From NCBI RefSeq assembly GCF_000317835.1, contig NC_019793.1, positions 2,732,501-2,796,500 on the forward strand: DNA of 64,000 nucleotides, written 5' to 3'. Positions 16,475 to 26,105 of the stretch are shown one piece after another. The notes beneath the pieces are model-generated. The model did not search any database. It was not told the DNA's origin and saw nothing but the letters and a program-made list of their open reading frames with translations. Positions within the stretch are counted from its first letter, which is position 1. Each line of letters starts with the position of its first letter. The DNA comes from Deinococcus peraridilitoris DSM 19664. GTDB taxonomy: Bacteria; Deinococcota; Deinococci; Deinococcales; Deinococcaceae. The position numbers and the translations under genes were made by a program.

Positions 16475-16820
16475 ACTGCTCGCCGAACAATCGTCTACCC
16501 AATTTGTCGCATGCTGCGAACACGGCACCGTACACCTGGGCTGGGGAGGCAGCATCTGGCTGCTGTCCCGCCAGGAGCTGATCGAGCTGATCCGGTTGGT
16601 GACGGGTCCTCCAGATGAGCGGCTGGATCACCGGGGACCGTGCTTCGTCTCCCGAGACTCCACGGGCCGGACAGTGCTCTGGAGCCATGAGCGCGCCCTC
16701 GCTTTTACCCACGCCGGATATCACGCCTTTCGTACGCTGCTGCTCACCGCTCGTCCCAACTTCGAACGCGTTCCTGCAGAGCAGACCGACGTGACGTTCC
16801 AGTCCTACCGCTTGAACTGA
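16458..16820 (+). CDS. hypothetical protein with N-terminal cysteines
   Basis: 120 residues from ATG 16458, overlapping the end of the preceding frame by 17 nt. It begins MCQRFELLAEQSSTQFVACC, followed by HGTVHLGWGG, so three cysteines and a His lie within the first 25 residues and could bind a metal. The rest (LSRQELIELIRLV, LWSHERALAFTHAGYHAFRTLL) looks globular. The layout recalls small Bacteroidota/Deinococcus proteins with a leading CxxH-like segment, but I do not recognise the family with confidence. Confidence 0.55.
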   Translation: MCQRFELLAEQSSTQFVACCEHGTVHLGWGGSIWLLSRQELIELIRLVTGPPDERLDHRGPCFVSRDSTGRTVLWSHERALAFTHAGYHAFRTLLLTARPNFERVPAEQTDVTFQSYRLN

Positions 16821-16894
16821 CAAGGCGCTGAATACAAGTGCGCCCAATTCAGCTGTGGTCTGCCCGATACTTCGGAAGCTCGCTCAGGCCGGCC

Positions 16895-17350
16895 TCAACT
16901 GGGACATGCGTCTTGTAGGTAACCGGCGTGGTCGGTGCTCCGTCCGGCGGCACCTGACTGCAGCGCCGAGCGAAGCTCAGGTGACAGTGGTTTTTTGGTG
17001 AGGGTCTGCCCGTCCACCTGCACGTTCACGGTTTGGGCCGAGCAGATCACCCGCTCCTGCCCGGCAATCCGGATGTCGGTTCGCAAGGTGAACGAGGTGG
17101 TGCCCAGGTGTTCGGCCCACACCGACAGTTCGAGCACCTGATCGAACTGCGCGGGCGCGTTCCATTCGATGACCTGCTTGACCAGCTGGTAGTCGAGTTC
17201 ACCACTCCCGAGCGCCTCGCCGAAGCCGACGGCGCGCATGAGCTCGGTAGTGGCGAGGTCGATGTACTCCCCGTAACGGGCGTTGAAGACGACTTTCTGC
17301 GCGTCGCACTCGCTGTAACGCACACGGAGCAGATAGCGGAACACGCTCAC
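16895..17350 (-). CDS. acyl-CoA thioesterase, 4HBT/YbgC hotdog family
   Basis: 151 residues. The N-terminal signature RVRYSECDAQKVVFNARYGEYIDLA matches 4-hydroxybenzoyl-CoA thioesterase-like hotdog proteins, in which the Asp is catalytic. Later strands include LELSVWAEHLGTTSFTLRTDI. It would hydrolyse an acyl-CoA in the cytoplasm; chain specificity is unknown. Its start overlaps the stop of the upstream histidine-kinase gene (ATGA), so the two are made from one message, an odd pairing. Confidence 0.8.
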   Translation of the reverse strand: MSVFRYLLRVRYSECDAQKVVFNARYGEYIDLATTELMRAVGFGEALGSGELDYQLVKQVIEWNAPAQFDQVLELSVWAEHLGTTSFTLRTDIRIAGQERVICSAQTVNVQVDGQTLTKKPLSPELRSALQSGAAGRSTDHAGYLQDACPS

Positions 17351-19626
17351 GAAGACTCGTCTGGCACCGCTCCGCTCACCTCGGGGTGCTTGGGCAGGGT
17401 GAAGTGAAAGGCGGCGCCCTGCCCGACCTGGCTTTCTGCGCCGACCTGTCCGCCGTGACGCGCGATGATGCGCTTGACGTTGGCGAGCCCGACGCCCGTG
17501 CCTTCAAAGTCGTCCTCGTCGTGCAGCCGCTGGAAGACACCGAACAGCTTGTCCTGATAGCGCGAGTCAAAGCCCACACCGTTGTCGCGCACCGTGATGA
17601 GCCAGTCGTCCGGACGCTCCAGCGCCCTGATTTCGATACGGGCCGGACGGCGCGGGCGGGTGTACTTGATGGCGTTGGAAATCAGATTGGTCATGACCTG
17701 CTGCAAGGTTTCCCCGTCGCCCAGGACGGTGGGCAGCTTTTCGAGGTGCCATTCGATTTCGCGTCCCTGCAAGTCCGGCGCCAGCGCAGTCCGTGTTCGG
17801 TCGACAAGCTGCTCAAGTGGCACGGGCGCGACCTGCAGGGGCTGACGCGCGGTGCGGGAAAAGTCCAGCAGTGTTTCGATCAGGTTGTCCATGGTGGACG
17901 CGGCCTGCTCGATCGATGCGAGGTACCGGGCGGATTTCTCGTCGAGCCGGTCCTGTTGCGCGCGCCGCAGCAGCCCCGCGAAGCCCTTGATGTGGCGGAC
18001 AGGCGTGCGCAGATCGTGGGATACCGAATAACTGAAGGCTTCGAGTTCCTCGTTGGCGACTTCCAGTGCTTCAGAGTGTTTCTGCAGTGTTTGGCGCTGC
18101 TCGTCGAGCTGACGTGCCTGCTCGGCGCGCTCCAGCGCCAGGCCGAGGCTCTGCGCGACCGACTCGAACACTTCCTTTTCGCGTGTGCTCCAGGCTTGGG
18201 CACGACGGGTCGCCAGATTCAGCATTCCGCAAGGCTCGGTGCCCACAAAGTAAGGGTACAGAGCTCCAGCGCCGTATTCGCGCGATTCCGCCAGCCCCTC
18301 GGACTCGGCGTCCCAGCGCTCTGTGTACACGACCTGACGCTCCCGCACGGCCCGCGCGAAACTGGCATGGTCCATGTGCACGCCCGAGCGGATCATTTCA
18401 AGGGCCTGCGGGGGAATGTCGTCTGTCCAGGTTCGTGCCTTCCAGAGGTGATCGTGTGGCTGATAGTACGCCACGCTCACCTCGCCCAGGGCCGCGCGCA
18501 ACACCTGCGCGGCATGCCTGGCGAGGGTCAGGATATCGGTGGCTTGGGCGGTCAGACGCGCAAACTGAACAAAGCCGTCGAGCGCTGCCGACTGCTGCTC
18601 CAGCGCCATCGTGCGCTCCAGAATGCGCTGTTCGAGTTGGGCATTGAGCGCCCGGACCTCGCGCACCTGCAGGCTGTTGGTGATGTCTGTCTTGACGCAC
18701 ACCGCCCCCACCACTGCGCCGCCAACGTGGATCGGTGCGGCCGTGGAACGCAACAGCAAGTCCTCTCCCGTGGCGTCCCGGCGAATGAGCAGGTCACGGC
18801 TGGAGGTCTCGCCGGACAGCGCCCTCACCAGCGGTTCCTCGTTGAGGTTCAGGCGTGCGCCCGAACGGGGATCGCGCACTCGGAGCCGTTCGCTCAGTTC
18901 GGCCACCGAGCGGGGCAGGGGGTCCCCCGAGGGCAGGTTCAGCAGTGCGCGCGCAGAGTCGTTGGCGCGCGTGACGCCCGATTGGGAAGCGACGTACACG
19001 GCGTCGGGAATGCTGGCCAGGATCGCTTCGAGCTCCGCTTTCTCCTGCAATAGTTCGCGGGTGCGCTCGTCGACCCGCTCTTCGAGTTCGCGCGCGAGCA
19101 TCAGGCGCTCGAAGGCGATGGCGCACTGTGAAGCCAGCGTCAGCAAAAAACGGCGCTCGGGCGGCGTGAAGACATGAGGCTCACGAAAGTCGAGCACGAT
19201 GACACCCAGCGCCTGCCCTTCGAGCAGCATCGGTACGACGGCACTCGCCACGGGTCCGCGTGCACCCGTCAGTTGCTCCAGGTTCGGGTAGGCATGGTGC
19301 AGGGCCTCGGCATGTTCGAAGAACAGCGCCTGGCCCCATTGCAGGGCGTGGGTCGCGGGCAGCTCGGCACTGAGGGGGCCGTCCTGCCAGATGGTGCTGC
19401 CGCCTTTTTCGTATCCCGAACTGGCCGAGAGCCTCAGCATGGAATGCTCACGGTCCAGCAACAGCACCGCTCCGGCCACAGCCTGTAAGCTGCGCAGTGC
19501 CGGTTCGAGTACGACGCGCAGGACTTCGTTCTCGCTTTTGGCGCTGGCCAGCGCTGCTGTGACTTCCTGCAGACGGTCACCGAGTAAAAGGCGCAGCGCC
19601 TCCTCACCATCCGACCGTTCAAGCAT
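17347..19626 (-). CDS. multidomain sensor histidine kinase (GAF-PAS-GAF)
   Basis: 759 residues from ATG 19626; a GTG nine bases upstream overlaps the TATTGT -10 box and is rejected. Domains in order: GAF (about 20-180), coiled coil, PAS (about 195-310, EAILASIPDAVYVASQSG), coiled coil, second GAF (about 350-505), HisKA with phospho-His in SYSVSHDLRTPVRHIKGF (about residue 536), and HATPase (NLISNAIKYT, DNGVGFDSRY, GTGVGLANVKRI). The kinase core resembles phytochrome-type kinases. No transmembrane segment is seen, so it is cytoplasmic. It is transcribed divergently from the bphP operon and could share its response regulator. Confidence 0.85.
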   Translation of the reverse strand: MLERSDGEEALRLLLGDRLQEVTAALASAKSENEVLRVVLEPALRSLQAVAGAVLLLDREHSMLRLSASSGYEKGGSTIWQDGPLSAELPATHALQWGQALFFEHAEALHHAYPNLEQLTGARGPVASAVVPMLLEGQALGVIVLDFREPHVFTPPERRFLLTLASQCAIAFERLMLARELEERVDERTRELLQEKAELEAILASIPDAVYVASQSGVTRANDSARALLNLPSGDPLPRSVAELSERLRVRDPRSGARLNLNEEPLVRALSGETSSRDLLIRRDATGEDLLLRSTAAPIHVGGAVVGAVCVKTDITNSLQVREVRALNAQLEQRILERTMALEQQSAALDGFVQFARLTAQATDILTLARHAAQVLRAALGEVSVAYYQPHDHLWKARTWTDDIPPQALEMIRSGVHMDHASFARAVRERQVVYTERWDAESEGLAESREYGAGALYPYFVGTEPCGMLNLATRRAQAWSTREKEVFESVAQSLGLALERAEQARQLDEQRQTLQKHSEALEVANEELEAFSYSVSHDLRTPVRHIKGFAGLLRRAQQDRLDEKSARYLASIEQAASTMDNLIETLLDFSRTARQPLQVAPVPLEQLVDRTRTALAPDLQGREIEWHLEKLPTVLGDGETLQQVMTNLISNAIKYTRPRRPARIEIRALERPDDWLITVRDNGVGFDSRYQDKLFGVFQRLHDEDDFEGTGVGLANVKRIIARHGGQVGAESQVGQGAAFHFTLPKHPEVSGAVPDESS

Positions 19627-19810
19627 GAAATTCACAATACGCGCCCCTCACGACCATGCGGAATGAGCCGCGCTTCATACTGTGTGGCCAATCGGAATCA
19701 AGGCAGTGAACGCGGTTGTGAAGTATCACACCAGAAAATCCCGGTGCCGTCCTTCATTTTCTCTATATCATCGTGTGGTGTCGCCCGCGCCCAGCGGAAA
19801 GCTCAGAGGG

Positions 19811-19816
19811 TATGCT
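19811..19816 (+). promoter_or_regulatory. -10 box upstream of bphP
   Basis: TATGCT followed after 8 nt by the ATG of a 45-codon upstream ORF at 19825. No good -35 is evident, as in other Deinococcus leaderless promoters. Confidence 0.4.
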
Positions 19817-19824
19817 GAATACCT

Positions 19825-19962
19825 ATGGCCTTTGATGCTCGTTCATTCGCGTCAGCCCTGAGGTGCGACCGTCTGGGCCGCGCGCCATCGGGCCGGCAAC
19901 TTCGCAGCGGTGCCTTTATTCGGGTGTCCACGTCCGTTTCCATAGACCTGCGGCTCCCTTGA
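19825..19962 (+). CDS. possible 45-aa upstream ORF coupled to bphP
   Basis: An open frame starting 8 nt after a TATGCT box, MAFDARSFASALRC..., ending with TGA at 19960-19962 that overlaps a TTG at 19959 in the bphP frame (TTGA). The peptide is Arg- and Ser-rich without recognisable domain. The arrangement would explain how translation reaches bphP, which has no visible ribosome-binding site. No homology evidence; could be fortuitous. Confidence 0.35.
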   Translation: MAFDARSFASALRCDRLGRAPSGRQLRSGAFIRVSTSVSIDLRLP

Positions 19963-22283
19963 GTTCCTTGGACTTCGTGCTGCCCGAGCATCTGGGCGGA
20001 CCCCAGATCGAGCTCGATAACTGCGCACGGGAGCCCATTCACATTCCGGGCGCCGTTCAGGCCCACGGACTGCTGCTGGCCCTGAGCGAAACCGATCTGC
20101 ACGTGCTACAGGTCAGCCGCAACTGCACCGAGCTGCTGGGTCTGAGCCCTGAGGCCATGCTGGGTCAGCCGCTACACTCCTTCGTGCGTGCGGAGGACCT
20201 GACGCCGCTGCAGGAGTTTCTGCGCATTGAAGCCGGGCAGGAGCCGCTGTTCGCGTTTACCCTGACGCTCAAAAGCGGACTGGTCTTCGACGCCAGCGCG
20301 CACCGTGGTCCGGACGGCATCATCCTCGAACTCGAACCTTTCGATCCCCGTTCGCGCTCGGCCAGCTTCTTTCACGAAGCCAAAGGAGCGCTCGCGGCGC
20401 TGGAGGGCACGTCCAGCGTGCAGGCCCTGTGTGACGCGGCAGCTGCGCAGGTCCGGCGGCTGACCGGCTTCGACCGCGTGATGATCTACCGTTTTGACGA
20501 CGACGGACACGGGCACGTCATCGCCGAAGCGCGCGAAAGCAACTTGCACTCCTACCTCGATCTGCACTTTCCGGAGTCCGACATTCCAGCGCAGGCCCGG
20601 GCGCTGTACCTGCAAAACCTGCTGCGTCTTACGGCTGATGTTCACGCCGTACCGGCGGCCATGGAACCGCCCGTCAATCCGCAGACCGGGGCACCGCTCG
20701 ACATGAGCGGCGCCGTGCTGCGTGCCACCTCGCCGATGCACGTGCAGTACCTCAGGAACATGGGCGTGGGGTCGAGCCTCTCGGTATCGATCGTGCAGGA
20801 GGGCCGCTTGTGGGGTTTGATCTCCTGTCACCATCTGCAGGCGAAATACGTCCCTTTCGCCACCCGCTCGGCCCTGACCTTTCTGGGCCGCGTGATTGCC
20901 CTGCAACTCGGCGCCGCGCGCGAAACCGGGGAAGCCGCCTGGCGCGCAGACCTGCGCGCGCTCAGTTTGCGCCTCGCAGGAGCGCTGACCGGCACGCCCA
21001 GGCCGCACGACGCCCTGGCGCGCGCTCAGGACGATTTGCTGCGCTTCACGCGCGCGCAGGGCGTGGCGCTCTGCCTTGACGGCGAGGGCACACACTTTGG
21101 CCATTGTCCCTCGCCTGAGGAACTGCGCGCGCTTGTCGGGTGGATTCGCGAGCAGAAGGTCACCGCTATTGCCACCAACCGCCTGCCCGGTGATTTTCCC
21201 GCCTCCGCGCGCTTCGGGGCGCAGGCCTGCGGTCTGCTGGGCGTGAGCCTTTCGGAGCGCTGGGACGAGTACCTGATCTGGTTTCGCCCTGAGGCCGCGC
21301 AGACCATCAGGTGGGGCGGTGATCCCAACAAGCCCGTCGAGGTCAGCCCTGATACGGGCGTTCGCCGACTTTCCCCTCGCACTTCGTTTGAGACTTATGT
21401 GCAGACCGTGCGCCACACGTCGCTGCCCTGGCACCCGGTGGAAGTGGAAGCGGCCGCCGAATTGCGCCACGCCCTGATCGAAGCCAACGCGGCACGCACC
21501 CGGGCGCTCAAGGAAATCAACGCGCGTCTGGTGCGGGCCAATCAGGACCTTGAACGCACGAACGCCGAACTCAAGCAGTTCGCCTTCATCACCTCGCACG
21601 ACCTGCAAGAACCGCTGCGGCAGGTGTCGAGCTTCGCAGAGCTGCTTGCGCGCACTCACGCCGGGCAAATTGATGAGGACGGCGAGGAATACCTTCGTTT
21701 CGTCGTCGATGGTTCTACCCGTCTGAGAACCATCATCAATGACCTGCAGGCCTACATCCAAATCGGGGTGGAGTCGCAGCGTGGTTTGCCGAGAAGCGAG
21801 GTCGACCTGAACATGCTGCTGCACGGCGTGCTGCACGAACTCGGCGCCGTGCAGTTGGAAAAAGGAGCGCAGGTTACCTGGGAGGAATTGCCAACTGTGT
21901 CCGGGCATGCAGAGTGGCTGAGGCAGGTGCTGTTCCACCTGCTGGATAATGCTCTCAAGTTCACCGGACCTCAGACGCCCAGGGTCCACGTGAACGCCTT
22001 GCGCCGTGAAGGTGCCTGGCAGGTGAGCGTGCAGGACAATGGCGTGGGCATCGCCCGGGAATACCACGACTCGATTTTCACCATCTTCAGGCGTCTCCAC
22101 CTGCGTGACACCCACCCCGGGAACGGGGTCGGGCTCGCCATCAGCCGCAAGATCATCGAGCAGCACGGCGGTACGTTGACAGTCGAATCGGAAGTGGGGC
22201 AAGGAGCCCGATTCTCGTTCGTGCTTCCTGACCACGCTGACGATCAGCAGACAGAGGACAGGCAGCCTGAGGACAGGCAGTAG
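19959..22283 (+). CDS. bphP: bacteriophytochrome histidine kinase
   Basis: About 774 residues if translation starts at TTG 19959, which gives an N-terminus of the same length as the D. radiodurans protein; the frame is open to GTG 19863. PAS domain with biliverdin-attachment Cys (residue 22) in LDNCAREPIHIPG; GAF domain with FPESDIPAQAR and the chromophore-pocket His in ATSPMHVQYLRNMGVGSSLS; PHY domain with the tongue motif SPRTSFETY (PRASF-like); HisKA with His 547 in FITSHDLQEPLRQ; HATPase (LLDNALKF, DNGVGIAREY, GNGVGLAISRK). A red/far-red photoreceptor kinase. The heme oxygenase that makes its chromophore is two genes downstream. Confidence 0.95.
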   Translation: MSSLDFVLPEHLGGPQIELDNCAREPIHIPGAVQAHGLLLALSETDLHVLQVSRNCTELLGLSPEAMLGQPLHSFVRAEDLTPLQEFLRIEAGQEPLFAFTLTLKSGLVFDASAHRGPDGIILELEPFDPRSRSASFFHEAKGALAALEGTSSVQALCDAAAAQVRRLTGFDRVMIYRFDDDGHGHVIAEARESNLHSYLDLHFPESDIPAQARALYLQNLLRLTADVHAVPAAMEPPVNPQTGAPLDMSGAVLRATSPMHVQYLRNMGVGSSLSVSIVQEGRLWGLISCHHLQAKYVPFATRSALTFLGRVIALQLGAARETGEAAWRADLRALSLRLAGALTGTPRPHDALARAQDDLLRFTRAQGVALCLDGEGTHFGHCPSPEELRALVGWIREQKVTAIATNRLPGDFPASARFGAQACGLLGVSLSERWDEYLIWFRPEAAQTIRWGGDPNKPVEVSPDTGVRRLSPRTSFETYVQTVRHTSLPWHPVEVEAAAELRHALIEANAARTRALKEINARLVRANQDLERTNAELKQFAFITSHDLQEPLRQVSSFAELLARTHAGQIDEDGEEYLRFVVDGSTRLRTIINDLQAYIQIGVESQRGLPRSEVDLNMLLHGVLHELGAVQLEKGAQVTWEELPTVSGHAEWLRQVLFHLLDNALKFTGPQTPRVHVNALRREGAWQVSVQDNGVGIAREYHDSIFTIFRRLHLRDTHPGNGVGLAISRKIIEQHGGTLTVESEVGQGARFSFVLPDHADDQQTEDRQPEDRQ

Positions 22284-22292
22284 AGGTCAGGC

Positions 22293-22742
22293 ATGACACA
22301 GAAAAAAAGAACCGTCGATATCCTGCTCGTCGAGGATAACAAAGGCGACGTGGCGCTGGCCAAGGCCGCCTTTCTGGAAGCGGATTTTCCCGCCAACATT
22401 CACGTGGTGCGCAACGGCGAAGAAGCCATCAGCTACCTGCACCGCCACCCTCCGTACGAAGCCGTCGTTCATCCCGACCTGATCCTGCTGGACCTGAATC
22501 TGCCGGGCAAAAGTGGCTTTGACGTGCTGGACGCCGTAAAGGGCAACCCCGAGCTGCGCCGGATTCCCATCGTGATCCTGACGACCTCCAGTGCCAAAGA
22601 GGACATCGAGAAAACCTACGACATGCACGCCAATTCGTTTACCACCAAGCCCTCGGGCATCGAGCGCTTTATCGACTTCGTGCAGTCGCTGGAGAGTTTC
22701 TGGGTGCAGAACGCGCACCTGCCGCCCAAGCGTCATGGCTGA
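22293..22742 (+). CDS. bphR: phytochrome-associated response regulator (Rcp1-like)
   Basis: 149 residues, a single receiver domain: acidic pocket LLVEDN, phospho-acceptor Asp 67 in LILLDLNLPGKSGFDVL, Thr in VILTTSS, and conserved Lys in FTTKPSG. There is no output domain, as for Rcp1-type regulators that partner phytochromes. It starts 9 bases after the bphP stop and precedes the heme oxygenase by 15 bases, so it should receive phosphate from BphP. Confidence 0.9.
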   Translation: MTQKKRTVDILLVEDNKGDVALAKAAFLEADFPANIHVVRNGEEAISYLHRHPPYEAVVHPDLILLDLNLPGKSGFDVLDAVKGNPELRRIPIVILTTSSAKEDIEKTYDMHANSFTTKPSGIERFIDFVQSLESFWVQNAHLPPKRHG

Positions 22743-22757
22743 GGCCGCTGCCCTGAC

Positions 22758-23330
22758 ATGATTCTCCGTCGGCTCAAAGAACACACCCAGGCGCAGCACG
22801 AGCGTGTCGAAGCGCTCGTGCGCGTCATGGACGACCCGCTCACCCTGCAGCAGTACCGGGAAGTGCTCGGCAGCATGGCGGGTTTCTACCTGCCCCTGGA
22901 AGCCCAACTGTCGGACTTGGACTTGCCGCAGGTTTTCAGATTCGAGGCCAGACGCAAAAGTGCGCTGCTGCGGCGTGACCTGCAGGTTCTGGGCCTGTCC
23001 CAGACAGCACACGCGGCGCGTGCCCAGCTGCCCGCACTGTCCACGGTCGCGCACGCTTTGGGCTGCCTGTATGTGCTGGAAGGCGCCACCCTGGGCGGAC
23101 GGATCATCGCGCGTCATGTAGAACGGCAGCTGCAGCTCACGCCCGAGAACGGCGCCGCCTTTTTTGCCAGTTACGGTGACACACTCGGGGTGATGTGGAA
23201 AGAGTTTGGCGCGGCCCTGAGCGGCTACGCAGCAGAGCACGGTGGGGAGAGCGAGATTCTGCAGGGAGCCGAGCGAACCTTTGGGGCGCTTGAGCGGTGG
23301 CTCCGGCGAACGGAAACTGCGCCCGCCTGA
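22758..23330 (+). CDS. bphO: biliverdin-producing heme oxygenase
   Basis: 190 residues. The proximal heme His is expected in LKEHTQAQHERVE; LYVLEGATLGGRIIARHV contains the flexible distal-helix glycines typical of bacterial heme oxygenases, and FFASYGDTLGVMWKEF follows. It opens heme to biliverdin, CO and iron, supplying the chromophore for the phytochrome encoded upstream. Third gene of the bphP operon; a weak terminator follows. Confidence 0.92.
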   Translation: MILRRLKEHTQAQHERVEALVRVMDDPLTLQQYREVLGSMAGFYLPLEAQLSDLDLPQVFRFEARRKSALLRRDLQVLGLSQTAHAARAQLPALSTVAHALGCLYVLEGATLGGRIIARHVERQLQLTPENGAAFFASYGDTLGVMWKEFGAALSGYAAEHGGESEILQGAERTFGALERWLRRTETAPA

Positions 23331-23339
23331 CACAGCGCC

Positions 23340-23383
23340 AGGACCTCGACGGGAAGCGAGAATCCTGTTGAGGTTCTTCTTTT
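23340..23383 (+). terminator. possible terminator of the bphP operon
   Basis: An 8-bp stem (23340-23347 with 23370-23377, one G-U pair) with a long loop, followed by TCTTTT. Weak but correctly placed 10 bp after bphO. Confidence 0.35.
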
Positions 23384-23414
23384 GGGCGTGGGCAAACCAT
23401 GGGAAAAGCAATTC

Positions 23415-23430
23415 TGTGAAGCGGTTCACA
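23415..23430. promoter_or_regulatory. LacI/CcpA-type operator upstream of glucosidase
   Basis: TGTGAAGCGGTTCACA: perfect arms TGTGAA and TTCACA around a GCGG centre containing the CG step typical of LacI-family operators. It lies about 87 bp before the glucosidase start. No regulator gene is adjacent. Confidence 0.6.
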
Positions 23431-23516
23431 TCCCGCTTCCGGCTTGTCTGAAAGGATTCAGTTCGATCTTCCGGTCGGCCCGATCTGTTCACGGGCGCCG
23501 CCCACAAGGAGCTTAC

Positions 23517-25217
23517 ATGACCAGCAACGCCCTACAGCCTGTTCCCTGGTGGAAAGACGCCGTCGTCTACCAGATCTATCCGCGCTCCTTTCAGGACAGC
23601 AACGGTGACGGCGTCGGCGACCTGCAGGGTATCATCTCGCGCCTCGACTACCTCAAGCGCCTGGGCGTGGACGTGCTGTGGCTCTCGCCGATGTACGCCT
23701 CGCCCAACGACGACAACGGCTACGACATCAGCGACTACCGCGCCATCATGACCGAGTTCGGCACGATGGACGACTTCGACGAGCTGCTGCGAGAAGCGCA
23801 TGCTCGCGGCCTCAGGATCATGCTCGACCTGGTGGTGAACCACACCAGCGACGAGCATGCCTGGTTCGTCGAGTCGCGCAGTGACCGCGCCTCGGAAAAA
23901 CGCGACTACTACATCTGGAAGCAGGGCCAGGACGGACAGCCCCCCACCCGCTGGCAGTCCTACTTCAGCGGCGGCGTGTGGGAACTTGACGAGGCCAGCG
24001 GCGAATACTACCTACACCTCTTCAGCCGCAAGCAGCCGGACCTGAACTGGGAAAACCCGACTGTGCGGCGCGAGGTGTACGACATGATGCGCTTCTGGCT
24101 CGACAAGGGAGTGGACGGCTGGCGCATGGACACCATCAACATGCTCAGCAAGAACCCGGCCTATCCCGAAGGACTGCCCCTGCCCGGCACGACCCTGACC
24201 GATGGTCAGCCGCACTTTCTGAACGGTCCGCGCATTCACGAATTCCTGCAGGAAATGCACCGCGAGGTGCTCGCGCACTATGACATCGTGACCGTCGGTG
24301 AGACCCCGGGCGTGACTCCCGACCAGGGCGCGCTGTACAGCGGACCGGAGCGCAGCGAGCTCAACATGGTCTTTCACTTCGAGCACGTGTTTCTGGGCGA
24401 CGAGCAGGCCGAACGCGGCAAGTGGAGCAATCCGCCGCTCGCCCTGCCCGACGTCAAGCGCGTGCTGGCGCGCTGGCAGACCGGACTCTACGGGCGCGGC
24501 TGGAACAGCCTGTACTGGGACAACCACGACCAGCCGCGCGCCGTCTCGCGCTTCGGGAACGACCGGCAGTACCGCCTGGAAAGTGCCAAGCTGCTGTGCA
24601 CGGTGCTGCTCTTCATGCAGGGCACGCCCTATATCTATCAGGGGCAGGAACTCGGCATGACCAACGTGAGTTTCGAGAGCATCGAACACTACAAGGACAT
24701 CGAGACCCTCAATGCCTCCAAGGTGCTGCGTGACGAACACGGCTGGGACGACGCGCGTATTCTCGCCAGCGTCCACGCGCGCGGGCGCGACAATGCCCGC
24801 ACACCCATGCAGTGGGACGACTCCCCGCACGCGGGCTTCACGAACGCCACGCCCTGGATCCGGGTCAACCCGAACTATCCGGACATCAACGCCCAGGCCG
24901 CCGAAGGAGACCCCAACTCGGTGTGGTACCACTACCGCGACACCATCCGCCTGCGCAAGACGCTCAGCGTGGTGCGCGACGGCACCTTCACGCTGCTGGA
25001 CGCCGAGCATCCCAGCTTGTTCTGCTACGTGCGCGACGACGGGCATGACAAATTGCTGGTGGTGGCCCTGTTCAGCGAGGAGGCCCAGTCTTACGGCATT
25101 CCGGATGAGTTCGTGGGCGGCGAGGTGCTCAGCAACAACTATCCCAGCGGAGAAGCGACCCCCGAACTGCACCTGCAGCCCCACCAGGCCCTCGTGATCC
25201 GCGCCGCCTCTGGATGA
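23517..25217 (+). CDS. GH13 alpha-glucosidase (oligo-1,6-glucosidase type)
   Basis: 566 residues from ATG 23517, with AAGGAG just upstream; the open frame extends further 5' but without a ribosome-binding site. All GH13 signatures are present: VYQIYPRSFQDSNGDGVGDL, DLVVNHTSDEH, nucleophile Asp 204 in DGWRMDTINML, acid/base Glu 262 in VTVGETPGV, and Asp 338 in WDNHDQPRAVSR; TPMQWDDSPHAGF follows. The QPDLNW and NPTVR segments fit exo-acting alpha-glucosidases/oligo-1,6-glucosidases. Without a signal peptide it is cytoplasmic, releasing glucose from imported malto- or isomalto-oligosaccharides. A LacI-type operator upstream suggests sugar control. Confidence 0.9.
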   Translation: MTSNALQPVPWWKDAVVYQIYPRSFQDSNGDGVGDLQGIISRLDYLKRLGVDVLWLSPMYASPNDDNGYDISDYRAIMTEFGTMDDFDELLREAHARGLRIMLDLVVNHTSDEHAWFVESRSDRASEKRDYYIWKQGQDGQPPTRWQSYFSGGVWELDEASGEYYLHLFSRKQPDLNWENPTVRREVYDMMRFWLDKGVDGWRMDTINMLSKNPAYPEGLPLPGTTLTDGQPHFLNGPRIHEFLQEMHREVLAHYDIVTVGETPGVTPDQGALYSGPERSELNMVFHFEHVFLGDEQAERGKWSNPPLALPDVKRVLARWQTGLYGRGWNSLYWDNHDQPRAVSRFGNDRQYRLESAKLLCTVLLFMQGTPYIYQGQELGMTNVSFESIEHYKDIETLNASKVLRDEHGWDDARILASVHARGRDNARTPMQWDDSPHAGFTNATPWIRVNPNYPDINAQAAEGDPNSVWYHYRDTIRLRKTLSVVRDGTFTLLDAEHPSLFCYVRDDGHDKLLVVALFSEEAQSYGIPDEFVGGEVLSNNYPSGEATPELHLQPHQALVIRAASG

Positions 25218-25266
25218 CCGGGGTATCGGCTGACCGGACGCCGCTGATCCCGCGGTCCCCACCCTG

Positions 25267-25289
25267 AACGCGCCGGCGCCCGGCGCGTT
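25267..25289. repeat. 10-bp hairpin before lysZ
   Basis: Perfect 10-bp inverted repeat (25267-25276 with 25280-25289) with a CGC loop, between the glucosidase and lysZ and touching the lysZ -10 box. No T-run, so it may be a weak terminator or an operator. Confidence 0.45.
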
Positions 25290-25301
25290 AGCATGCAGGC
25301 C

Positions 25302-26079
<778 letters not shown>

Positions 26080-26105
<26 letters not shown>

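Noticed and set aside
20172..22235. 687-codon minus-strand frame opposite bphP.
   Set aside because: Antisense shadow of a high-GC gene; His/Gln/Arg-rich without domains.
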